DNA from: Mercurialis annua
Lineage: Eukaryota; Streptophyta; Magnoliopsida; Malpighiales; Euphorbiaceae
Length of the DNA: 64,000 nt
Assembly: GCF_937616625.2 (NCBI RefSeq)
Contig: NC_065570.1
Location: forward strand, 25,754,046-25,818,045
Direction: 5' to 3'
Shown here: positions 49,105 to 59,239 of the stretch, in pieces
Layout of the letters: each line of letters starts with the position of its first letter
Position numbering within the stretch: position 1 is the stretch's first letter
Program-made: the position numbers and the translations under genes
Notes under the pieces: model-generated
Databases searched by the model: none
The model's input: only the letters and a program-made list of their open reading frames with translations
What the model was told of the DNA's origin: nothing

Positions 49105-51653
49105 AGATTCACACAGCCATTCCATTTTGCTCATAAAAATAAATATGCATGCAATAACTAGTGATCACATAGTCCTATTATAGCCCAATAGGATGGCACG
49201 TTTCGTAGACTCATTCCACAATAATTTTATTTACTCAAAATAAATATACGATATATTTAAAATGCTTTACGATATTAATTTCCACATTAAAGTAATAATA
49301 GTAATTTTATTACTTTAATGTATGCATGTAATAATGCAAACTCACAGACTGTCGTTCCACAATTATTTACGCACGCTAATCCACATTTAGCTCCTCGGTA
49401 ATTATTCATTCACTGCCCCGTGAATGTCTCGCATTCCGAGATTAAATTTCATAATTTGGTCCATTCTAAATCCTTAGGTAAATTTTACCATTTTACCCTT
49501 TCGAAAAAATTCCCATATTTTAAAAAAAAAAACAATATTCGAACCTTATTAATTTCCATATTCCGAAATACCCTTATTTCAAATTCTCTTTTATAAAAAT
49601 AAAATATACATATATACATCCTTTAATTAAAATTTTCTAATTTTAATTAAATAAAATATTAATTAGTTTATATCTAACTAATTAATTCTAACCCATTTTA
49701 AAATATAAATCTTTTGGGTCTAAGCCCAAATTAAAAGTTTAAAATCTTAAAACTTTTAATTAAACAAATCCAAGGTTCCACTTACCTTTCAAGTCCACCA
49801 AAAATCCATTTAGGACATACTAGTCCTTATACTTTCAAATCTTGCATTTTAGTCCTTTTATCCAATTTTTAATTTATTACTTACCTTTTAGTTTTTAACT
49901 TTGGGTCCAAATTATTTAGTCAAGTCTAAATAAAAGTCCAAAGTTCTAAGTCCGGGATCTAATTTGCTGTTTTGGCCCCACTTGGCCCCGGTCCATATTG
50001 GTTCGGTTTCAACCCGACCAAATCTTGGCTCGGTATAACAGAGACATCGTGCTCCGTTTACCGGCCGGTAGTGGTTCGCCGACCACCACCCCACTCTCTA
50101 CCACCTATACCAAAATTTAGCCAATCAATTTCAAATAGATTGAAATTTAACTCTATCAAAAATATTTAATCATACTTGATTAAATATTACAACACTAATC
50201 ACATCATAAACAATTTAAACAATCAAACACCAAATAGCCAACTATTCGGCCACCACACCAAATCACCATTTAACAACTTTTCATTAAGCAAACATTTCTA
50301 TGGCATGCTATTTAACTCAACACTTAATCAAGAACTTTAAAAGTACAATTTCTTTTAAATCATAGACTAATTCGGTTTCTAGCCAAAATTTAGCATTTGA
50401 ACATTTCAATCCATATAACATGTAAATATAATCTCAATCCCATTTAATCACCAAATATCATGCCATCTAAACAATAAAAATTATTTATTTTCATTTTTCA
50501 TTTATTCGGCCAACCCAAAATATATCATTCAATCACATATTTAAATATTTGCATGCTAAGCATATTTTTACACCATTTCATGCAATTTACTACCAACATA
50601 ATTTATCTAGCATTTTTCATACCAACAATATATAAATCACAATACATCATTAAATTTCTCAATAATTCTTCTATTATATTCGGCCATAATCAAATTAAAT
50701 CAACACATGCTATAAATTTCTATCATCAATTTCATTTCAACATAGCATGCAACACAATTTAACATGTATAAATTACATACAAAATTTACCTTAAATATAC
50801 CACAATAATCATAGAAAAATTTCATACATATTTCGGCATTTTCAACAAAATACCCACTAACATATTTTACAAATTTCTATCATGCATCACATTTCAATTT
50901 ATCACTTAATACAACCTAGATAACATGCAAAAATTCTAATAAGCATAACAAAATAACAATGAAAAAAAGAAATCATAGCTTAATTCGGCAATTTCAAATA
51001 AATTACCCAAAAATCTTTATTTTAAAATCTTAACCACATTTCACATATATTCACCCATTTAACAAATTTTAACCCAAAATAATTTATCTAATAATTATTT
51101 TTTTTAATCCCATTGTATTCGGTTTCAAGGAAAAATATTAAATTTCCATACTTTGAACTTTAAAACCACCAAATTTTCTTAAGTAATTTAAAACATTTTA
51201 AACATGAAATTTTAAAACCCTACTTCATGAATATTCATGAAAATATTCGGTTTATAACACCACAAATTTAACCCTTTAAATTTTTCTTTTTAAAACCCTT
51301 AATTTTCCTCAAGAATCAACCTTTAACACCAAAAATATAAATTTCCAGCTTTTAAGCTTTGTTCATAAAACTTGTTCAAGTTAGAACAAAATTTAACACA
51401 TAACTACTTTAAAAATTTTGAATCTATCAAAACCAATCTTTACCCATGTTTTATTTCACTCTTTAAAACTACAATCCATGATTGCATGTAAGTTTTAAAC
51501 TCTTGAACTAAAATTTTGTTAAAACCGAAATTTTTCAAAAATGAACAACACCCAAATATTTGATCCTCTTAAAAACCCACATTTTGAAAGAAAGATCATA
51601 TTTTAAAAACTTTGAATGAAAACCTCCCACTCAAGCATAAAACCTTAAAAGAA

Positions 51654-51671
51654 AAGAAGAAGAAGAAGAAT
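51654..51671 (+). repeat. Short (AAG)n microsatellite in the solo LTR
   Basis: A run of about five AAG units lies in an A-rich stretch. Another AAGAAGAAGAGG run is at 51801-51812. Confidence 0.8.
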
Positions 51672-52423
51672 AACATCCCACCAAGAAATTTACAAAGAAT
51701 TAATTTAAAGAAGCTTTTATTCTTACCTTTCTTTAAAAGCTTGAGTTAAAAAAAAATTAATGGAGTTTGTTATTTTTCTTAGAGTTTGGTTCGGCAAGGA
51801 CAAGAAGAAGAGGAAATGACTTTTGGTTTTTCTCTAATAATACTTTTTACTCCTAAGAAAATGGAGAAGAAAAGATTTCCACTTATAGCATTTTTGATTG
51901 AAAAATTGTGGGGTCTAACTTGCCTTTTCTAATTTCAATCATTAGCACCACTCTTAGTCATAACTCTCACTACATGCATGATGCCAAGTGTCCTACATGT
52001 GTCATCTCTTACCCAATTGCTTTCTCTCCAAGTTAAGCTAATCTAGCTTATTTAATTATTTTTACGGTTTTCGAAGTTCCGTAAAATCTTTCTCGAAAAA
52101 CGTTTCCGCACTAAATTAATCTCTTATAAAATCAAATCTTGAGCAAATATATTTGTAATTTATTTTTTTAACGTTTTAATTATTTAAATCGATTTTTATC
52201 ATTTAATGGCCGAAAATTATAAAAATGCCACCCATGCACGATAAATCAATTTACGTAGCCATGCACACGTACACATTTAAATAATTAATCTAACATCACA
52301 ATTAAATCAATCACACGCATTTAACCACCAAAAATTAATTCCTAAGCCGGTACTCTACCACCGCTAATTTCCGATTCACCGCATTTTCAAAAATTCCATA
52401 TTTTGAAAATTAGGAGTATTACA

Positions 52424-52428
52424 ACCAC
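52424..52428 (+). other. Target-site duplication, right (ACCAC)
   Basis: The second copy of ACCAC after the nested solo LTR. Confidence 0.9.
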
Positions 52429-52754
52429 CTTCACAATTGAAAAATAGATGAATTATAAGAGCAATACCTTTTTCTTTTCGATGAAATCCAATAGTAAAAG
52501 GAACTCTTTATGACTCCAGAAAATTGTTTTTGGCCAAACCCCAAAGAAAAGAGAAAAGAACGGTTTCTTTTATAGTCCAATATATACTAGGTTTACGGTT
52601 TTATTTTATCAACAATTAAAATTCCAAATTTATCCTTATTATTCTTAGGATATTACTTAGCCTTGATTTATTTGTTTTCTTTTTATTATTTTTATCCTCA
52701 TTATTAACTATTATTATTTTTATTATTTTGTTTTTATTTTTCTCGGACGTTACA
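52429..52754 (-). repeat. Element 2 3' LTR, proximal part (U3 start)
   Basis: This is the rest of the split 3' LTR. In element orientation it starts TGTAACGTCCGAG at 52754. It has no partner in the 5' LTR copy, which was truncated at 59239 before this part. Confidence 0.85.
52567..52574 (-). promoter_or_regulatory. Probable TATA box of Element 2 LTR
   Basis: On the minus strand this reads TATAAAAG, about 180 bp into the LTR. A second AT box (TATATATT) lies just upstream of it in element orientation. The copy in the 5' LTR is deleted. Confidence 0.5.
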
Positions 52755-52766
52755 TTTCTTCCCTCC
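52755..52766 (-). other. Polypurine tract of Element 2
   Basis: On the minus strand this reads GGAGGGAAGAAA, ending directly at the LTR start, as expected for the plus-strand primer. Confidence 0.85.
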
Positions 52767-52799
52767 TTAAAAGAATTTCATCCTCGAAACTTATAATCG

Positions 52800-53028
52800 T
52801 ACCTGATATTTTTTTGAATAAGTGAGGATATTGATGTTGTACATCATCTTCTACCTCCCACGTGGCTTCTCTCAAAGAACGATGATGACTCCATAATACT
52901 CGTACCATAGATATCTCACGTCTCATAAGCTTTCTAATTTCTCTTTCTAGAATCTCGACTGGCTCTTCTCAATAAGTCAAATCTTGAGCTACTTCTATCT
53001 CAGGTTCTGATACAACATGGCTCGGATC
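52800..53028 (-). pseudogene. Chromodomain-like C-terminal remnant of pol
   Basis: The pol frame continues past TGA at 53029-53031 with words such as EEPVEILEREIRKL, VRVLWS and EATWEVEDD, which match the chromodomain-like tail of Element 1. It is broken by another TGA at 52969-52971. It ends shortly before the PPT. The exact end is uncertain because the frame runs on towards the LTR. Confidence 0.7.
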
Positions 53029-53721
53029 TCATCGGTATCTCCTCAACATAGACACGTGAAAAACGTCATGGATTTGTGATAACTCATAGGGTAACACTAA
53101 TCGATAGGCTAATGGTCCCACTCGCTGGACAATCTCGAATGGACCAATAAACCTAGGGCTCAACTTTCCTTTTCTGCCGAAACGTACAATCCCTCTCCAC
53201 GGAGAAACTTTCAGAAACACCTTCTGACCAACCTCGTGCTCCATCTCTCGCCTATGCCGATCTGCAAAACTCTTTTGTCGGTCTTGAGCAGCTCTCAAGC
53301 ACTTCTTCACGATCTCAACTTTCTCTACTGTTTCCTGAATCAAATCTGGACCTTCGATCAATCTCGCACCATCAACATCCCAGCATAGTGGATCTCGACA
53401 ACGTCTACCATACAGTGCCTCAAAAGGAGCCATATCAATACTAGAGTGATAGCTATTATTATAAGAAAACTCTATCAATGGTAAGTGCTTGTCCCAATCA
53501 CCCTCGAAATTCATCACACATGCCCTCATCATATCCTCCAATGTCTGAATAGTCCTCTCAGACTGGCCATCTATCTGTGGATGAAACACTGTACTCAAAT
53601 TCAATTTTGTACCTAAGGCTCTCTGAAAGCTCGACCAAAATCGTGATGTAAAACGTGGATCTCTATCAGAAACTATAGAAACTAGTACGCCATGCAATCT
53701 CACTATCTCGTCAATATACAT
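53029..53721 (-). pseudogene. pol: Integrase C-terminal half (Element 2)
   Basis: A 230-codon fragment in the same frame as the upstream pol ORF, separated from it by TAG at 53749-53751 and TAG at 53722-53724. It starts [11 protein letters not shown] and contains the second and third catalytic residues of the integrase core: D19 in SDRDPRFTS and E55 in GQSERTIQT, with the canonical 35-residue gap. The GPF/Y-type region ([19 protein letters not shown]) and [13 protein letters not shown] follow. It ends in TGA. It is a broken piece of one polyprotein, not a separate gene. Confidence 0.9.
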
Positions 53722-53748
53722 CTACGCTAACATATCCATCGAATATGT

Positions 53749-56373
53749 CTATTGAATGGGTAAGAAATGAGCAGACTTGGTCAATCTATCCACAATAACC
53801 CAAACTGCATCGTGTTTGCGTCTAGTCCTCGGCAAAGCTACTACAAAATCCATGATGATTATTTCCCACTTCCAAGATGGAATAGTCAAAGGCATTAACT
53901 TCCCTGCTGAAGCTTGATGCTCAGCCTTAATTTGCTGACAACTCAAACATCTCGATATAAATTCAGCCACATCCTTCTTCATCGTCTGCCACCAATAATA
54001 TGGTCTCAAGTTCCGATACATCTTTACAGTACCAGGATGCATAGCATAATGTGCATTGTGTGCCTCTTGTAATATCTCCTCACGCAATCCATCAAAATCA
54101 GGAACAAAAACTCGCTTCCCATTCACTATCACTCCATCTGACCTCACTGAAAAATTTGGCTTCTTGCCTTGTTGTATCCTCTCCAGCATTCGCAATAAAA
54201 ATGGATCTCTAGTCTGCGCCTCTTTAATCAACTCAACTAAATTTGGTTTGATTTGCAAAGTTGCTAACAATCCTCCAATCTGAGCGACTTCTAGCTGCAC
54301 ATTCATGGATCTCATATCTAGCATCAACGTCCTGTCATGAGCTCCCGAAGCAGCTAAGGATTCCAAATTCTTCCTGCTCAAGGCATCTGCCACTACGTTT
54401 GCCTTTCTAGGATTATAATCTATAGTGCAATTACAATCTTTCAACAACTCTATCCATCTCCTCTGCCTCAAGTTCAACTCCTTATGTGTCATGATATATT
54501 TCAGACTCTTGTGATCTGTCAAAATCTGAAAAGTCTCTCCATATAAATCATGTCTCCAAATTTTCAATGCATGAACAATACCTGCCAACTCCAAATCGTG
54601 GGTAGGGTAATTTACTTCATGTGTCCTCAACTGTCGGGATGCATAAGCAATTACCTTTCCTCCTTGCATAAGAACACATCCTAAACCTTGTTTCGAAGCA
54701 TCCGTGTATACCACAAATCCACCATTGCTTGATGGTAACACTAAAATTAGTGATGATGTCAACCTTTTCTTCAACTCATCGAAACTTTGCTGACATTTTT
54801 CACTCCAGTGAAATGTTGTTCCCTTCCGCAATAATCTTCTCAGAGGTCCAGCAATCTTAGAGAAGTCCTCAACAAATCTCATGTAGTACCCTGCTAAAAT
54901 CAAGAAACTTCGAACCTCTGTCACATTCCTCGGTGGTATACACTCCATAATTGCCTTGACCTTTCCAGGATCACGCATAACTCCATATCCAGAAACAACA
55001 TGTCCTAAAAAGACAACTCGATTCATCCAGAACTCGCATTTACTTAGCTTAGCATACAACTCCTTCTCCTTTAAAATCTGTAATACTATCCTCAAATGTT
55101 GCTCATGCTCCTCTTTATTCTTCGAGTATACCAAGATGTCATCAACAAACACTACCACAAATTGGTCCAAGTACTCCTGAAATGTGCGGTTCCTTAATGC
55201 CATAAATGCAGCCGGAGCATTTGTCAACCCAAATGGCATCACTAAGAACTCATAGTGACCATATCGAGTGCGAAAAGCAGTCTTTGGTATATCCTTCCCT
55301 GCTACCCTCAACTGCCAATAGCCAGATCTCAAATCTATCTTAGAAAAGATAGTAGCTCCCTTCAACTGATCTAGTAAATCATCAATCCTTGGCAATGGGT
55401 ACTTATTCTTCACACTCATCCGATTAAGCTGCCGATAGTCAATACATAATCTCATACTGCCATCCTTCTTCTTCACAAACAAAACTGGTGCTCCCCATGG
55501 TGACGTACTAGGTCTAAAGAATCCTTTCTCCAACAATTCCTCTAACTGCTTTTTCAACTCTTGCAACTCTACTGGAGCCATCCTGTATGGTGCAATAGAA
55601 ATTGGTGTCAAACCTGGGAAGGTCTCAATAGTAAAATCCACCTCTCTCTGTGGTGGTAATCCTGGTAAGTCATCAAGAAACACCTCAGGAAACTCCCTCA
55701 CTACTGGAATCTCACTCAAGCTAGGACAAGTCACTCTAGCGTCTATAACATGAGCGAAATATGATTCACACCCATCTAACATCAACCGTCTCGCCTCAAT
55801 AGCAGATATCACACAAGTGGGCATCACTCGTCGATCACCGACAAACACTACTCGGCTTTTATCCGAGGACTGGATCACTACTTCCTTCGTGTAACAGTCA
55901 ACAACAGCTCTGTGATGCGCCAACCAATCCATCCCTAAAATTATATCAAACTCTCTCAAGTCCATAACTACTAGATCTACAAGCAAACATACGTCCCCAA
56001 TTTTTACTGGACTTTCTTTCCTCACTTCATTAACTATCACACCCCCTCCTAAAGGAAAATGAACTACCAAATCATACCCCAAAGGACTACTCTCACCAGA
56101 TACTTTAGAAGCAAAATCTGAAGATATATAGGAATGTGTAGAACCAGGATCAACCAAAACATAAGCCTCAGCATCAAATAAAGATATGGTACCTGATATC
56201 ACATCATTTGAGGCTGGAGCCTCCTCTCTAGTCATATGATAAATTCTCGCCTGAGTCTGACTCTGAGTGCCATGTGCCCCAACTCTGCTAGTGCTCGCAC
56301 TAATAGGAACAATATGACCCCCCACTAAAAGTACTAGTACCTCTACCTCTTCCCCTACCAGCTCCTCTGCCAC
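53749..56373 (-). pseudogene. pol: Protease-RT-RNase H-integrase N-terminal half (Element 2)
   Basis: An 874-codon open frame. It has the aspartic protease with D-P-G at residues 75-77 (normally D-T/S-G), reverse transcriptase with FVDD motif ending at residue 412, RNase H with the YTDAS aspartate at 558, the integrase zinc-binding region ([12 protein letters not shown] ... CLSCQQIK), and the first integrase aspartate at 842. It stops at TAG (53749-53751) inside the integrase core. The Met at 56373 is only the first in the open frame; the true polyprotein comes from gag, which is in another frame because of an indel near 56310-56370. Several usually conserved positions look changed (FMALRNRTF in RT), fitting an old copy. 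Confidence 0.92.
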
Positions 56374-57661
56374 TATCTCCTACACTACTCTGACTCTGAA
56401 GTCCGCTCGATGTACCTCCACCTATAGCCACTGTCCTTGTAGGACAATATCTAGATATGTGTCCTCGAGCTCCACAAGAATAACAAGTCCTCGTCACATC
56501 ACCAGATCCCCAGCATGTTCCCGAATGTCGTCTGCCACAAGTAGAACAACTAGGTACGAAAGGTAATCATGTTCCCTGACTCTGTCCAGTTCCTCTTCCT
56601 GCCCCAATAGAAGATGTACCAAATGAACTACGTCCCCCAGAACCTCTACTATACCCCATAGATCCGGTAAATCTTGGTCCACTATCACCTCTAAAAGTGG
56701 AGAAACTCTGAAAGTTCCCTCCTCCGCTTCCTCCAAAAAATGATTGATTGCCCCCTCTTTTGATCGACTTGTTGAACTACCCTTTGTTGTCAGTTGCTTT
56801 CCTCTTTTGTTCTTCCCTTTTCTTGCTATAAGTCAAAGCATCCTCCATCCAAACTGCCGATTCTGTAAGAGTCTTAAAATCTACAATCCTGATTGCAAGA
56901 CCCTGCTTGATCTCAGGTCGCAATCCATGCTCAAAACGATGACAACGGTCTTCTTGAGTAGCTACTGCCTCAAGTGCATATTTTGCCAACGCTGCAAATT
57001 GAAGTTCATACTTTGCCACTGTCTGATCATCCCCCTGAGTCAAATTAAGAAACTACATCTTCTTCTTATCACGATACATCCTCGGTCTGTATTTATCATC
57101 AAACTCTCGCTGAAAGTCTGTCCATGTCATCTCATGAGGTTCATATGCTCTCTTCACTGACCTCCACCAAGTCAATGCATCACCAGTGAATAATGAAACC
57201 ATATACCTCAGTCTGTTCTCGGGTGTGCAATTTACCAAATTCAGCACATCTTCAGTCTTCTCCCAGCATCTCTCAGAAATCTCTGGATCTAAAGTGCCCT
57301 CAAATTCAGTAGCCCCCATCTTCCTAATCCGCTCATAATTGCGATCAATAACTGGAGCTGCATCTACTGGTGCAGGTGCTGGTACATGAACTTGTGCTAA
57401 GTGTTGTGCATGAGCATTAGCTTGAGCCTGCAATGCTATCTGAAGGATCTGAGCATACTCTGATGGTAGTGCTGCTGCTGGAGCACCACCAGGATTATTA
57501 GGATTAGCTGCATTAGCATCCTCCTGATCAACTTCTACCCCCTCTGTATTTCCGACCGCTAAAGGACCCATAACCGACTCTACTGAGTCATCCCCCTAAG
57601 CTGCTGGGTCAATAGGCCCGTCATGACCTACTGGGTCAACATGTCCATCAACAGATGCCAT
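56300..57661 (-). pseudogene. gag: Gag with multiple nonsense codons (Element 2)
   Basis: All pieces lie in one frame from ATG at 57659-57661: a short N-terminus ending in TAG (57596-57598), a 172-codon capsid segment (57571-57053) with the retrotransposon gag region (FEGTLDPEISERCWEK, GDALTWWRSVKRAYE), TAG at 57053-57055, an 88-codon segment (QTVAKYELQFAALAKYA), TAG at 56777-56779, a Gly/Ser/Arg-rich linker, TGA at 56567-56569, and a CX2CX4HX4C zinc knuckle ([14 protein letters not shown]) at about 56486-56443. A frameshift near the end separates it from pol. Capsid and nucleic-acid packaging roles are those of the family; this copy cannot make an intact protein. Confidence 0.88.
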
Positions 57662-57721
57662 CCTACAATAAATAATATAACTATTATTTACACAAGTCAA
57701 TTAACCTAGGAACGTATAACC

Positions 57722-57733
57722 GCTTTGATACCA
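57722..57733 (-). other. Primer binding site of Element 2
   Basis: On the minus strand this reads TGGTATCAAAGC, starting 5 bases inside the 5' LTR. It differs by one base from the Element 1 site TGGTATCAGAGC and is of the tRNA-iMet type. Confidence 0.85.
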
Positions 57734-57738
57734 TTAAA

Positions 57739-59239
57739 TGTAACCCCCTCTCTCAAATAATATTAAAATTTACTCAAAAACATAATTGAAGTTTAATAAC
57801 ATAAAATCTCCTGTTCAAATGTTTATTAACCTTCTCAAAATAATAATATCTCAATAAATCCACAACTAAAAATATTGTCTCAAAACAAAAGACACGTATA
57901 TAAATTCAAAGAAATAATTGGTTGTTCCAAACACTCCCCAAAATAACTGTTTGTAAAGAAAAGGAAATCTAACTCGGATGGCATCGTTGACCCACCTAAG
58001 CAAACCAAATCAGCTGAATGCACGAAGCTAAATAAATGGATCACTGTGGTCTATCTCCTGAAAAATAGGTGGCAAGGGGTGAGCTGCCTACTCAATAGAA
58101 TATAGCTAATTATATTTATATATATTTGACAACAACAAACAACATAATATCATTTAATCAAACCATACACCTATTAACTCTTATACACCAACCTACATAT
58201 ACAATCAGACAAATTAAATCATATTTTTATTTTATTTCTTTAATTAGGGCCCTGCTTAACCTATTTGAATCAAATCTAATGGTTTGCCGGCTATTAAAAA
58301 TCACATTTATAATATCTATATCGCACAAGATACCAAACACATTTGTATCTCGACACCACCCCCGTGTCTAGCAAAACGCATAGGATATTCTATACTTCCG
58401 AGAATATCACGGCACCGAAGTGCCTAGCAAAATTGATCACAACCTTTATCTCATCATTTGACAATTTAATCGTCGCATCTCTAAACCATTGGAAATAATC
58501 ATTCCTAGATAAGCAAACTGTCAACTTCCTTAATTATCAAAATTTATTTATAAACTATCTAATCAAACATAACCAGTTACTGACAAGCATGTATCCAGCA
58601 TAGTCATACTTCTCAATTTTGACAATCATATAACATATTTAATGCAACCAAAAACAAACAGACAATCCTATACGCATTCAGACCTCTAGCATATAATAAT
58701 CATGTACCACAATAAATGACATCACTTAATAAAATAACTCACAATTAGCAACTAATTAATATACATAAAAATAATTAACTATACTTACCTCGATCGCGTA
58801 ATAATCTAACTACTAGACGGTGCTACCCGGTTCTCTACGTTATCCGCGTCTCCTAAAATATTTATAACGTATACACTATTAATTATTTAATGTCTAAAGA
58901 AATATTCTGTCCAGAATAGATCAAACAAATTTCATATTACGTTTTTTAGTATATATTACTATTTAATTAATTTACGGTATAAGCAATAATAAGGACCTGA
59001 TATTATTTACTATAATTTTTAGAAAATAGAAGACAAAAGTTTGGATCTTATAATCTGTACAGACTATATTATACTAAGAAAACGAAATAAGGTTTAATTG
59101 AAATGTGGGGTCATGTTAAAAAGTCAAACAAAGTACATAAAGAGGGTTTTAAAATCAGTGCCATCAATTACATAAGTTCACGTGAAATAGAAATTAAGAA
59201 TTTTTTTTGTAAAAGACTATGTATAAACACCAATCAACA
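57739..59239 (-). repeat. Element 2 5' LTR, truncated
   Basis: It matches 46439-47941 with several percent differences (scattered bases and 1-2 base indels). It then stops at ...CACCAATCAACA (about 59239), where satellite sequence begins. About 370 bp, including the U3 start and TATA box, are missing from the outer end, and about 25 bp of satellite seem lost too. Small open frames here are not supported. Confidence 0.88.

Larger units (their letters stand above)
47984..52423 (-). mobile_element. Nested solo LTR (4,440 bp), Tekay-like
   Basis: It begins TGTCACGACCCG and ends GGAGTATTACA, flanked by ACCAC on both sides. In reverse complement its ends (TGTAATACTCC ... CGGGTCGTGACA) resemble the Element 1 LTR ends, and the word ACCGGCGCTAGGG near the start is shared with the Element 1 LTR and the LTR at 62811. 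There is no PBS, PPT, internal coding or second LTR copy, so it is best read as a solo LTR left by recombination between two LTRs. It is long for an LTR and very AT-rich. Short open frames inside (48024-48254, 49972-50169, 50553-50762) have no recognisable product. Confidence 0.85.
46439..59239 (-). mobile_element. Element 2: degraded Ty3/gypsy chromovirus with nested insertion
   Basis: This minus-strand LTR retrotransposon lies in the reverse-sense satellite. In element orientation it has a truncated 5' LTR (59239-57739), PBS, gag, protease-RT-RNase H-integrase, a chromodomain remnant, PPT, and a 3' LTR (52754-46439) split by a 4.44-kb solo LTR. Protein motifs are close to those of Element 1, so I call it Tekay/Del-like, but LTR and gag differ and it is a separate family. 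Coding is broken by eight in-frame stops and a frameshift. The two LTRs differ by several percent in the parts compared. No target-site duplication can be tested because the 5' end is missing. Confidence 0.9.

Noticed and set aside
49972..50169. Small host gene in the solo LTR (frames at 49912-50169)
   Set aside because: Short frames on both strands in LTR sequence, without recognisable domain or splice structure.
47984..52423. Non-autonomous element (LARD or TRIM) or a DNA transposon
   Set aside because: No PBS, PPT or paired LTRs inside, no terminal inverted repeats beyond TG...CA, and the ends match Tekay-like LTR ends, so a solo LTR fits better.
58126..58371. Open frame of 81 codons in the Element 2 5' LTR
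   Set aside because: Low-complexity AT-rich LTR sequence; the matching position in the 3' LTR does not support a conserved protein.
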